Shown here: in pieces, positions 9,061-18,464 of the stretch | Layout: every line of letters starts with the position of its first letter | Position numbering within the stretch: position 1 is the first letter of the stretch | Origin: Azospirillum brasilense | GTDB taxonomy: Bacteria; Pseudomonadota; Alphaproteobacteria; Azospirillales; Azospirillaceae | Direction of reading: 5' to 3' | Assembly (NCBI RefSeq): GCF_007827795.1 | Contig: NZ_VITI01000001.1 | Coordinates: forward strand, 620,001-684,000 | DNA length: 64,000 bases | The notes under the pieces: model-generated | What the model was told of the DNA's origin: nothing | The model's database searches: none | Seen by the model: only the letters and a program-made list of their open reading frames with translations | Program-made: the position numbers and the translations under genes

Positions 9061-10377
9061 TCACGCCGGCACGGCCACGTAGTTCGACGCGTCGACGCAC
9101 GGGAATTCCTTGGCGATCCGGTAACCGTTCCGTCCGGCCCAATCGAAAAAGGCGTCCTTGTTGGCGTTCATGACCTCGATGAACAGGATGGGCCTGTGGA
9201 GGGCGATCGTGTTCCGGGCGCCGGACAGGGTTTCCATCTCCATGCCCTCGACGTTGATCTTGATGAAGTCGACGCGTTCCTGGATGAGATCGTCGATGGG
9301 GTGGACGGCGACGTTCCCGCCCTCCGCCGGGACGAGCCGCGCCGCCCCCAGGTTGGCCTCGTCGGCGACGCTGAGGTCGAAGGAACCGGGGCGGTCCCCG
9401 ACGCCGCATTCCAGGAAGGTGATGATCGCCGGGTCGAGCCGGTTGATCTCCACGTTCTTCTTCAGGAAGTGCATGGCCGCCGGGTTGGGCTCGACCGCGA
9501 TGATGCGGCGCGGCGCCATGAACAGACCATAGTAGACGACGTGGTTCCCGACATTGGCGCCAATTTCCAGGATCGCCGATCCGACGGGCACGAGCCCCCG
9601 CAGATGGTTCAGTTCCTCCTGTTCGAAAAACATGCGCCGCAGATAGTGGCGGTGGATCATGTCGAACGGATTGGCGATGGCGAAGCTGACCTTCACGCCG
9701 GACACCACGAAGTTGATCACGATGGGGTGGTTCCGGAAGAACTCGCCGAACACCCGCGTCACGGCGTGGCGCCACCCGCCGCCGTCGGCCGAACGCGGCC
9801 CGGTGGAGTGGGCGCCGCGCCGGTTGATGAAGAGCGGTTGCCCGATCTTGCAGCATGTGTGCGTCCGCCAGAGCTCCAGGTAGTATTTGAAGTCCTCGCC
9901 GGTATCCATGGCCTCGTCGAACGGGATGGATCGCGCGACACGCGCGCGGACGAAATGCCCCATCTGCAGCGTCAGATACGGGTCGTTCAGAAGGATGTCG
10001 GTGAGTAGGGCGGTCGCCCCCACCTGTCTTTCCCGCAACGCCACCACGTCCGACCCGAACCGCTGCTCGGCAATCATCCCGAACACGGCGTCGAAGTCCG
10101 CGACATGGGATCGGACCGCCGCGAAGCCGTTCCGGTCCATCAAATCGTCGGCGTCCAGGAAGAACACCCACTCCGCGCCGTGCTGGATGGCATGCTCGAC
10201 GCCGAAGTTCCGGCACTTCGAACGGCCGATCGCGCCTTCCGGGTCGGGGATGCGCAGGATCATCACGTCCGAAAAGGGTCCCTGGTCGGCCCGGAACGCC
10301 GCCTCGACGGAGGCCGCCGCTTCCTCGGACAACCCGTCGTGCCCCGGCCCGACCGGGATGATCACCGCGCATTTCAT
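9061..10377 (-). CDS. Two-domain glycosyltransferase (GT2) - FkbM methyltransferase fusion
   Basis: A 438-residue protein. Residues 1-210 or so form a GT-A glycosyltransferase (CAVIIPVGPGHDG, RSKCRNFGVEHA, FFLDADDLMDRNG with the DxD motif, FDEAMDTGEDFKYYL). Residues 245-438 form an FkbM-type SAM methyltransferase (ILEIGANVGNHVVYYG motif I, AVEPNPAAMHFLKKN, DFIKINVEGMEMETLSGA). The ATG at 10377 follows GGGAGA at good spacing; the frame remains open far upstream, but that part reads like non-coding sequence. It converges on the dehydrogenase gene with only a 28-base gap. Likely role: adding and O-methylating a sugar on a surface glycan; this is inference. Confidence 0.85.
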   Translation of the reverse strand: MKCAVIIPVGPGHDGLSEEAAASVEAAFRADQGPFSDVMILRIPDPEGAIGRSKCRNFGVEHAIQHGAEWVFFLDADDLMDRNGFAAVRSHVADFDAVFGMIAEQRFGSDVVALRERQVGATALLTDILLNDPYLTLQMGHFVRARVARSIPFDEAMDTGEDFKYYLELWRTHTCCKIGQPLFINRRGAHSTGPRSADGGGWRHAVTRVFGEFFRNHPIVINFVVSGVKVSFAIANPFDMIHRHYLRRMFFEQEELNHLRGLVPVGSAILEIGANVGNHVVYYGLFMAPRRIIAVEPNPAAMHFLKKNVEINRLDPAIITFLECGVGDRPGSFDLSVADEANLGAARLVPAEGGNVAVHPIDDLIQERVDFIKINVEGMEMETLSGARNTIALHRPILFIEVMNANKDAFFDWAGRNGYRIAKEFPCVDASNYVAVPA

Positions 10378-10654
10378 GAATGATCTCCCAAGGCCGCGCT
10401 TCGCGCCGCCATAGTCCATGGCCGGCGCGGGACGGTAAAGGGAAAAGGCCGGACGCCGCACCGTGCTGCGGGCGGCCCCGCCCCTGGCCGGCGCGCGGCA
10501 TGGTTGTCGCGCGCCGGACCATGGGAAGGCGTGTGAGGGGAGCCGCCCTGCGAGCCGCGACCGACGTTGGTCAAAGCGGCACCGTCGCCCTTCTCCATTG
10601 CGCGCATCGTCCGTCCGCCCTATGTTCCGCCCCAAACCAGGGCTCCGGGCACCG

Positions 10655-12457
<1,803 letters not shown>

Positions 12458-12483
12458 GCGGCGGCCTCGCGGCGGCATGACGG

Positions 12484-12516
12484 AAGGCGGGTCTGACGAG
12501 GCCCGCTTTCTTTTTG
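12484..12516 (+). terminator. Intrinsic terminator of lepA
   Basis: An 8-bp stem (GCGGGTCT with AGGCCCGC, one G-T wobble) closes a GACG tetraloop at 12487-12506 and is followed by TTTCTTTTT. It starts about 30 bases after the lepA stop codon. Confidence 0.85.
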
Positions 12517-12615
12517 TCCGCCCGGCGCAGCAGCCCAGAGCCCACAAAAAGTCGAATGACTCCCCGCGCGGAATCGCCTATCACCGCGATCAGGCTTCCA
12601 AACGGATGATGTCCC

Positions 12616-13356
12616 GTGACGCGCACTGTCATGTTCGGCCTGCCCGCCGCCGCGATCGTCGTCGGCATCCTTGCAGGCTGCACCCCGAACTACTCGCCCA
12701 ACACCTACGCCGCCACCGCGACCCAGCAGGCGAACAAGGTGGAGCGGGCGGTCGTCATCGGGTTCCGTCAGGTCAAGATCAGCACCAGCGGCACCGTCGG
12801 CGCCGTCACCGGCGGGGCCGCGGGCGGCGTGCTGGGCTCGCAGTCCGGCACCTTCGGCATCAACGCGGCGCTGGGCGCGGTCGGCGGCACGGCCATCGGC
12901 GGGCTGATCGGCACCTCGATCGAGCATGTGACCGGCGACACCACGGGCTGGGAATACATCGTCCGCAAGCCGGACGGCGAGCTTCTGTCGGTCACCCAAC
13001 GGGAAGAGAAGCCCATCGAGATCGGGCAGAAGGTTCTGGTCATCGCCGGCAACCAAGCCCGCATCGTCGCCGACTATTCGACGGACCCGGAGCCCGCTCC
13101 CGCCCTGAAGGACGTGGCGAAGGACGCCCCGAAGGACGCCAAGCCCGCCGAGACAATCGAGGCGAAGGAGCTTCCCGCCCCGCCCCCCGCGGAGGCCCCT
13201 GTGGAAGCACCGGCGGAAGCTCCGGCGGCCTCGACTCCCGACAGCGGCGGGCCGGCGCCCATCCGCCTCACCCCGCCAGCAACGCCGGCTCCCGAGCCTA
13301 CGCCGGCCGCCGAGGCCCCGGCGGACAAGCCCGCCGACGGCGCGCCCGCCACCTGA
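12616..13356 (+). CDS. Glycine-zipper lipoprotein with Pro/Ala-rich tail
   Basis: A 246-residue exported lipoprotein. The signal peptide ends in the lipobox GILAGC (Cys22), so the mature protein should be membrane-anchored. Residues about 50-105 are a glycine-zipper domain (GTVGAVTGGAAGGVLG, GGTAIGGLIGTSIEH), as in the SlyB/Pcp group of outer-membrane lipoproteins, followed by GWEYIVRKPDGELLSVTQRE, typical of those proteins. From residue 155 onwards it is a low-complexity Pro/Ala/Glu tail. The GTG at 12616 is the only start that leaves the whole signal peptide; an ATG at 12631 would shorten its n-region. Function in detail is unknown. Confidence 0.8.
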   Translation: MTRTVMFGLPAAAIVVGILAGCTPNYSPNTYAATATQQANKVERAVVIGFRQVKISTSGTVGAVTGGAAGGVLGSQSGTFGINAALGAVGGTAIGGLIGTSIEHVTGDTTGWEYIVRKPDGELLSVTQREEKPIEIGQKVLVIAGNQARIVADYSTDPEPAPALKDVAKDAPKDAKPAETIEAKELPAPPPAEAPVEAPAEAPAASTPDSGGPAPIRLTPPATPAPEPTPAAEAPADKPADGAPAT

Positions 13357-13364
13357 CCCAGCGC

Positions 13365-13529
13365 TCACACCACCAGGATCGTCAGCAGCAGCACCGGCAG
13401 AGCCGGCATCCGCGGCAGCCGGAAATGCCACGGCGGCGGTGCTGCCACCGTCACCGGGCGGCACTCCTTCTCGCGGTCCAGCCGTCCGGCCGCCAGAACC
13501 ACCGTCGTCATCGCGTCGAACACGCCCAT
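13365..13529 (-). CDS. Possible small protein (54 aa), divergent from a LysR regulator
   Basis: A short frame begins at the ATG at 13529, eight bases after a good GGAGG ribosome-binding site, and reads MGVFDAMTTVVLAAGRLDRE at its start. It ends in a hydrophobic tail (ALPVLLLTILVV) that could sit in the membrane. It lies head to head with the LysR-type regulator at 13674, the usual arrangement for a regulator and its target. No family is recognised. It is short and could be chance, although the ribosome-binding site argues for translation. Confidence 0.4.
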   Translation of the reverse strand: MGVFDAMTTVVLAAGRLDREKECRPVTVAAPPPWHFRLPRMPALPVLLLTILVV

Positions 13530-13673
13530 CGCTCCGTCCTCCCAAGATTGGAGGGCACCCTGCGCCCGCGGGAAAAATCTTGGAAACGAATAGGCTTTAT
13601 GAGGATCATCACAGATCGTGATGGTCCTTTCGCGCGTTGAACCCGCGCGCCCCCTCTGCTTGAATGCGTGACC

Positions 13674-14594
13674 ATGCCGGCCAACCTCGACACCGACCTT
13701 CTGCGCGCCTTCGTCGCCGTCGCCGACGCACGCAGCTTCACCCGTGCCGGCGACACGCTGGGCCGCACCCAGGCCGCCGTCAGCCAGCAGGTCCGCCGGC
13801 TGGAGGAGGTGGTGGGCACCCGCGTCTTCCAGCGCGACACCAAGAGCGTCCACCTGACCGAGCAGGGCGAGCTTCTGCTGACCTACGCCCGGCGGATGCT
13901 GACCCTGAACGACGAGGCGCTGGCCCTGATGCGCCGGCCCGCCACGCTGGCCAGCGTGCGCATCGGCACGCCGGACGATTACGCCACCATGCTGCTGCCC
14001 GGCGTGCTGGCCCGCTTCGCCGCCGCCTATCCCGACGTGCCGGTCGAGGTGATCTGCGACAACAGCCCCGATCTGGTGGCGGAGATCGACAAGGGCCGCT
14101 ACGACCTCGCCTTGGTCACCCGCCACCCCGACAGCCGCAGCGGCGAGTTGGTCCGGCGGGAGCCGGTGGCCTGGGTCGCCCCGCCACGCTCTCCGGCGCC
14201 CAACGCCACACCCATCGAGCGCGAGGACCCGCTGCCGCTGGCCCTGTTCCCCAAGGGCTGCGTGGTGCGCGACCTCGCCGTGGCGGCGCTGGAGGGTATC
14301 GGGCGCGGCTGGCGCGTCGCCTTCATCAGCAAGAGCGTCGTGGCGGTGCACGGCGCCGTGCTGGGCGGGCTGGGCGTCACCGCCATGGAGGAATGCACCG
14401 TCCCGCCCAGCCTGCGCCGGCTGACCGCCGCCGACGGCTTCCCCGACCTGCCGGACATCGACATCGCGCTGCACCGCGCCCCCGGCATGGCCGCCAAGCC
14501 GGTCCGCCTGCTGGCCGAGGCCATCCACGATCTGGTGGGCGGGGAGCGGGGCGGACGGGCAGCGGGCGGGCTGACCGGCATTGCCGTTCCGTGA
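13674..14594 (+). CDS. LysR-family transcriptional regulator
   Basis: A 306-residue LysR-type regulator. The N-terminal winged helix-turn-helix (LLRAFVAVADARSFTRAGDT, then TQAAVSQQVRRLEE) is complete, followed by a periplasmic-binding-protein-like effector domain from about residue 90 (VRIGTPDDYATMLLPGVLARF). A GTG at 13668 would add two residues. The effector is unknown. It is divergent from the small ORF at 13365-13529; the 144-base gap between them (13530-13673) is AT-richer than its surroundings (around TAGGCTTTATGAGGATCATC) and probably holds both promoters. Confidence 0.85.
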   Translation: MPANLDTDLLRAFVAVADARSFTRAGDTLGRTQAAVSQQVRRLEEVVGTRVFQRDTKSVHLTEQGELLLTYARRMLTLNDEALALMRRPATLASVRIGTPDDYATMLLPGVLARFAAAYPDVPVEVICDNSPDLVAEIDKGRYDLALVTRHPDSRSGELVRREPVAWVAPPRSPAPNATPIEREDPLPLALFPKGCVVRDLAVAALEGIGRGWRVAFISKSVVAVHGAVLGGLGVTAMEECTVPPSLRRLTAADGFPDLPDIDIALHRAPGMAAKPVRLLAEAIHDLVGGERGGRAAGGLTGIAVP

Positions 14595-14649
14595 CATCCG
14601 CACCGGCGCGCACGCGCCGGGTTGCCCCGGCGGGCCGGACCGATGCAAA

Positions 14650-15639
14650 ATGGCCCCTCCTCCATGGGGGCCAACCGCCGTGCGCACGCGTTCCACCACC
14701 GCCTTCCGCGCCCTGGCGCTGCGGCTGATCCTGGCCACGGCGACGATGTGGTTCGCCCCGGACGCCGCCCTGGCGCAGAGCCCCGTCGCCATCGGCGCGC
14801 CGCTGACCGGCGAGGTGGTCCTCAACCGCGACATCGAGGTGCGCATCGGTCCCAACGCCGACGCCCGGATCATCCAGACCCTGCCGCGCGGCAAGGCGCT
14901 GAACGCGCTGGGCACGCCGCGCGGCACCAGCTGGACGGAGGTCGCCATCGGCGGCCAGCCCATCGGCTACGTGCCCTCCGACTCGCTGGACCCGGCGTTG
15001 ATGGTGTCGCGCTCCATCACCGCCGCCATGGGCGCCACCGCCGCCGGGGCCAACGCCGGTGGGGCGCCCCCGTCGACCGGCAAGCCGCCGGTCATCCACC
15101 GCAGCGCTGCCGTGGTGCCGCGCAGCGCCTGGGAAATCGCCGCCCAGGTGCCGGCCCAGGGCTATGTCGTCGCGGCGGACGCCATCAAGGCGACGGAGAT
15201 CCTCGACAACAAGAAGCGGCGGAGCTTCACCCTGCGCAAGGGCGACGTGGTCAGCCTGATCGATTCCGCGAACGGGCGGGTGACGCTGGGCATGCCCGGC
15301 CGGACGCGGGCGGTCGCCCCGGCGGAGGGGCTGATCGGGGTGGTCGCCCCCTACCCGCTGCCCGGCATGCCGCCGATCGAGCCGGGGGCGCTGTTCGCCG
15401 CGCGGCTCGGCGAATATGTCAGCCACGCCGAGGGGCTGCGCGCCTGGCAGGAGTTCACCTACGGCCCCGGAACGGCCTACCGCGACCTGCCGCCGATGGT
15501 CTGGCCGGTCTTCCGCGGCGCCCGCACCATCTACCAGATGGGCGTCGGACCCTTCACCCGGACCCAGGTGGACAACGTCTGCGGCGCGCTGGCGCAGCGC
15601 TCCATGGACTGCTGGGTGATCGAGCTGGAAACCTTCTGA
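14650..15639 (+). CDS. Exported protein with SH3-like and SPOR-like regions
   Basis: About 329 residues. The signal peptide is clear (ALALRLILATATMWFAP, cleavage near DAALAQS). The mature N-terminus holds a bacterial SH3-type segment (NRDIEVRIGPNADARIIQTL followed by GTSWTEVAIGGQPIGYVPSD). The C-terminal 45 residues (FRGARTIYQMGVGPFTRTQV, then NVCGALAQRSMDCWVIELE) resemble a SPOR peptidoglycan-binding domain. A cell-envelope role is therefore likely, but the exact function is unknown. A GTG at 14680 is an alternative start that still leaves a full signal peptide. Same strand as the LysR gene, 55 bases downstream. Confidence 0.7.
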   Translation: MAPPPWGPTAVRTRSTTAFRALALRLILATATMWFAPDAALAQSPVAIGAPLTGEVVLNRDIEVRIGPNADARIIQTLPRGKALNALGTPRGTSWTEVAIGGQPIGYVPSDSLDPALMVSRSITAAMGATAAGANAGGAPPSTGKPPVIHRSAAVVPRSAWEIAAQVPAQGYVVAADAIKATEILDNKKRRSFTLRKGDVVSLIDSANGRVTLGMPGRTRAVAPAEGLIGVVAPYPLPGMPPIEPGALFAARLGEYVSHAEGLRAWQEFTYGPGTAYRDLPPMVWPVFRGARTIYQMGVGPFTRTQVDNVCGALAQRSMDCWVIELETF

Positions 15640-15795
15640 TCCCCACGCCGCTTTCCACCAAGCGGAACAGACCCTGCGCTCAATGCGAATTATCGAGATT
15701 TTTCGTCGAAAATGCATCGATCGTGGCGGTAGGCGTGCGCGGCCATGCCATGTTAATCTTTGTTACTCCCGCCCGCTCCGCCCCAGGCTTTGCCC

Positions 15796-17382
15796 ATGAC
15801 CGACTCCGACGACGAGTTCCTCTTTCTGGACGACCAGGACGGCGACGGCAACGGTGATTCCGGGTCGCCGGCCACCGGGAACCGGTGGAAGATGATGATC
15901 GTGGACGACGAGCCGGAGGTGCACTCCATCACCAAGCTCGTCCTGGCCGATTTCTCCTACAAGGGCCGCTCCGCCCAGTTCATCTCCGCCTATTCCGCCG
16001 CGGAGGCGCGGACGATCCTGGAGCGGGAGGAGGACATCGCCATCATCCTGCTGGACGTGGTGATGGAAACCGACGACGCCGGGCTGCAGCTCGTCCACCA
16101 CATCCGCGAGGAGCTGAAGAACCGCCACGTCCGCATCATCCTGCGCACCGGCCAGCCCGGCCAGGCGCCGGAGCGCGCGGTGATCCTCGACTACGACATC
16201 AACGACTACAAGGCCAAGACGCAGCTCACCGCCCAGCAGCTGTTCACCACCACGGTCGCCGCCCTGCGCTCCTACGAGGACATCATGGCGATCGAGATGA
16301 ACCGGCGCGGGCTGGAGAAGATCATCGAGGCGTCGTCGTCGCTGTTCCAGGCGCGCTCGATGAAGCTGTTCGCCGCCGGCGTGCTGACGCAGCTGTCGGG
16401 CATCCTCGGCGTCGGGCCGGACGCCATCCTGTGCGTGCAGCGCGGCCCGGTCATCAGCGGCGCGGCGGACGGGCTGTATGTCCTGGCCGGTTCCGGCCGG
16501 TTCGAGACGCTGATCGACGAGCCGGCGGCCAACCATGTCGAGCCCGCCGTGCTGGCGGAGGTGAAGCGCTGCCTGGAGTCGCGCAGCAACCGCTACGCCG
16601 CCGACCATTGCACGCTCTACATCCGCACGCCGAACGACCGGGAGAACGTGGTCTATCTGAGTTCCGACCGGCCGCTGTCGGACCTCGACCGCAACCTGAT
16701 CGAGGTGTTCTGCCGCAAGATCTCCGTCGGCTTCGACAATCTGCACCTCTACGAGCAGTTGCGGCGCAGCCAGGAGCACACGGTCATTGCCATGGCCGAC
16801 CTGGCGGAACGCGCCGGTCATCCGAGCTCGGAGGCCGAAACCGGCCCGCGCATCGCCATGGTGACCGACCGCATCGCCCGCCGGCTGGCCGAGGACGGGC
16901 ACCATCCCGCCATCCTCGACACGGTGTTCCTGGAGTCGGTCGGGCTGGCCGCCATCCTCCACGACGTCGGCAACGCCACGCTGGACCCCGCCATTCTCGG
17001 CAAGACCGGTCCACTGACCCCCGAGGAGCGGGCCGTCATGCAGGCCCACACCATCACGGGCTGGGATCTGCTGGACCGCGCCAGCCAGCGGTCCGAGGGA
17101 CGGACGCATCTGCATCTGGGGGCGGAGATCGCCCGGTCGCATCATGAGAATTGGGACGGCACCGGCTATCCCGACCATCTGCGCGGCGACGCCATCCCGT
17201 TGAGCGCCCGCATCGTCGCGGTGGCCGACAGCTTCGACGCCATGACCCGCGACCGCCCTTACCGCAAGGCGCTGGACCATGATGTGGCGGTGGGGGAAAT
17301 CCGGCGCCTGTCCGGCAGCCGGTTCGATCCGGTGGTCGTCGACGCCTTCCTGGCGGTTTCCGGCAGCCTGCGCCGGGAATGA
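15796..17382 (+). CDS. Response regulator with DUF3369 and HD-GYP domains
   Basis: A 528-residue predicted cyclic-di-GMP phosphodiesterase. Receiver domain at about 30-150: IVDDEPEVH acidic pocket, phospho-acceptor in IAIILLDVVMET. DUF3369 sensor region at about 170-320 (NRRGLEKIIEASSSLFQARS). HD-GYP domain at about 330-520, with AAILHDVGNATLDPAILGK and HHENWDGTGYPDHLRG. The usual HDIGK lysine is replaced by Asn (HDVGN); the HD pair and the GYP motif are intact, so activity is plausible but altered metal chemistry is possible. It converges on the lone receiver gene at 17414, leaving 31 bases between stops. The start at 15796 follows the Pro-rich, non-family-like sequence before it. Confidence 0.88.
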   Translation: MTDSDDEFLFLDDQDGDGNGDSGSPATGNRWKMMIVDDEPEVHSITKLVLADFSYKGRSAQFISAYSAAEARTILEREEDIAIILLDVVMETDDAGLQLVHHIREELKNRHVRIILRTGQPGQAPERAVILDYDINDYKAKTQLTAQQLFTTTVAALRSYEDIMAIEMNRRGLEKIIEASSSLFQARSMKLFAAGVLTQLSGILGVGPDAILCVQRGPVISGAADGLYVLAGSGRFETLIDEPAANHVEPAVLAEVKRCLESRSNRYAADHCTLYIRTPNDRENVVYLSSDRPLSDLDRNLIEVFCRKISVGFDNLHLYEQLRRSQEHTVIAMADLAERAGHPSSEAETGPRIAMVTDRIARRLAEDGHHPAILDTVFLESVGLAAILHDVGNATLDPAILGKTGPLTPEERAVMQAHTITGWDLLDRASQRSEGRTHLHLGAEIARSHHENWDGTGYPDHLRGDAIPLSARIVAVADSFDAMTRDRPYRKALDHDVAVGEIRRLSGSRFDPVVVDAFLAVSGSLRRE

Positions 17383-17413
17383 CTGCGGCGCAGGCCGGAA
17401 GGCGCGGAGGCGG

Positions 17414-17938
17414 TCAGCCGGCGCCGCTCATCAGCGCGTCCACCATGTCCTTCAGCGGACCGATCTGCACCGGCTTGTGCAGCAGCCGGCAGCCCATGGC
17501 GGCGGCTTCGGCCTGACGCTCCGGCATCGTGTCGCCGGTCAGGATCAGAGCGGGCACCGGACCGCCGACATGGGCGCGCACCATCTCCACCGCCTGGGCG
17601 CCCGTACCGCCGGCCGGCAGGAAATGATCGGCCAGGACCAGCCCCGGACGGCCGGGCGCCTGCGGCAGCCGCTGCGCCAGTTCGCTCAGCGACAGGGCGG
17701 TCAGCACGTCGTAGCCCCAGGCTTCCAGAAGCAGCGCCAGCCCTTCCACGATCGACCGGTCGTCGTCCACCACGATGACCAACCGGCTGGCCTCGTCCGG
17801 CGCCCCGCCATCGCCGTCTTCACGGCGCAACGCACCACCGCCATCCACCGGACCGCCATCCCCTGAACCGCCACCGGCATCCCCCGTCATGGCGAGAACA
17901 GAAGCGGTTTTGGCGTTGTCGTTCGTTAAGCTCACCAT
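17414..17938 (-). CDS. Single-domain response regulator (receiver)
   Basis: About 174 residues: a low-complexity Gly/Asp-rich N-terminus, then a complete receiver domain (VIVVDDDRSIVEGLALLLEA, phospho-acceptor in LVLADHFLP, ILTGDT, and HKPVQ with the conserved Lys-Pro). There is no output domain, so it probably passes phosphate or signals by protein contact. Possible starts are 18019, 17938 and 17890; 17938 is preferred because the residues before it look non-native. It faces the HD-GYP regulator tail to tail. Upstream is the AT-rich patch at 17939-18354. Confidence 0.75.
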   Translation of the reverse strand: MVSLTNDNAKTASVLAMTGDAGGGSGDGGPVDGGGALRREDGDGGAPDEASRLVIVVDDDRSIVEGLALLLEAWGYDVLTALSLSELAQRLPQAPGRPGLVLADHFLPAGGTGAQAVEMVRAHVGGPVPALILTGDTMPERQAEAAAMGCRLLHKPVQIGPLKDMVDALMSGAG

Positions 17939-18354
17939 CGGATTTTTCACCAGGGCTGAGGGCGGCGGGATCAGGACACCCCGCACCGTTTCCAACATGA
18001 CCAATTCAAAAAAGAACAAAAAATATTAAAAAAATCGAAATATCAGTCTAACGAATTTTTGGGAATGCCTGCCATGTATCGCGGAAAGAAAACATTCCAT
18101 TTCTGAAATTTATAGGCAGCGATGCGCAGCATCGAGACAATACGAACGCGTGATTTGCAAACTTATGTTCATTCGCTTTATCTGATGGACAAACTCTCTT
18201 CAACTCTGAAAAAGCGCATATGAGGCACGTCCGGATGCGACACCGAAACGCGGTCCAAACAACGGACCACACCGTCCTCTGCGAATCCAGACGTGTCGAC
18301 TCCGGAACAATCCTTTGAACTGTCCACATCGGGAGCCGTTCCATTCGGACATGG
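17939..18354. other. AT-rich non-coding patch
   Basis: The base composition drops sharply here: about 18,001-18,060 is mostly A and T (runs such as AAAAAATATTAAAAAAATCG), and the next 300 bases stay well below the window average. No convincing gene is present; a 104-codon minus-strand frame at 18048-18362 has foreign-looking composition, no ribosome-binding site and no recognisable motif. It may hold the promoter of the receiver gene or be a scar of acquired DNA. Confidence 0.55.
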
Positions 18355-18389
18355 AAAAACAATGGGCCCCCGCCTTGCGGCGGAGGCCC
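18355..18389 (-). terminator. Intrinsic terminator after pheT
   Basis: On the minus strand a stem of GGGCCTCCGCC with GGCGGGGGCCC (18364-18389, one mismatch) is followed by ATTGTTTTT. It lies about 75 bases past the pheT stop and closes the rpmI-rplT-pheST transcription unit. Confidence 0.8.
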
Positions 18390-18464
18390 AATCTTTGTCT
18401 CACTAAATTGAACCCTTTTCCGGGTCCGCAGCCTTTGGATGCGCCTGCTTCAGGAGCGTAAACG

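Noticed and set aside
18048-18362. 104-codon minus-strand frame in the AT-rich patch
   Set aside because: No ribosome-binding site, Cys/Arg-rich composition unlike its neighbours and no recognisable motif; the end of the frame overlaps the pheT terminator region.
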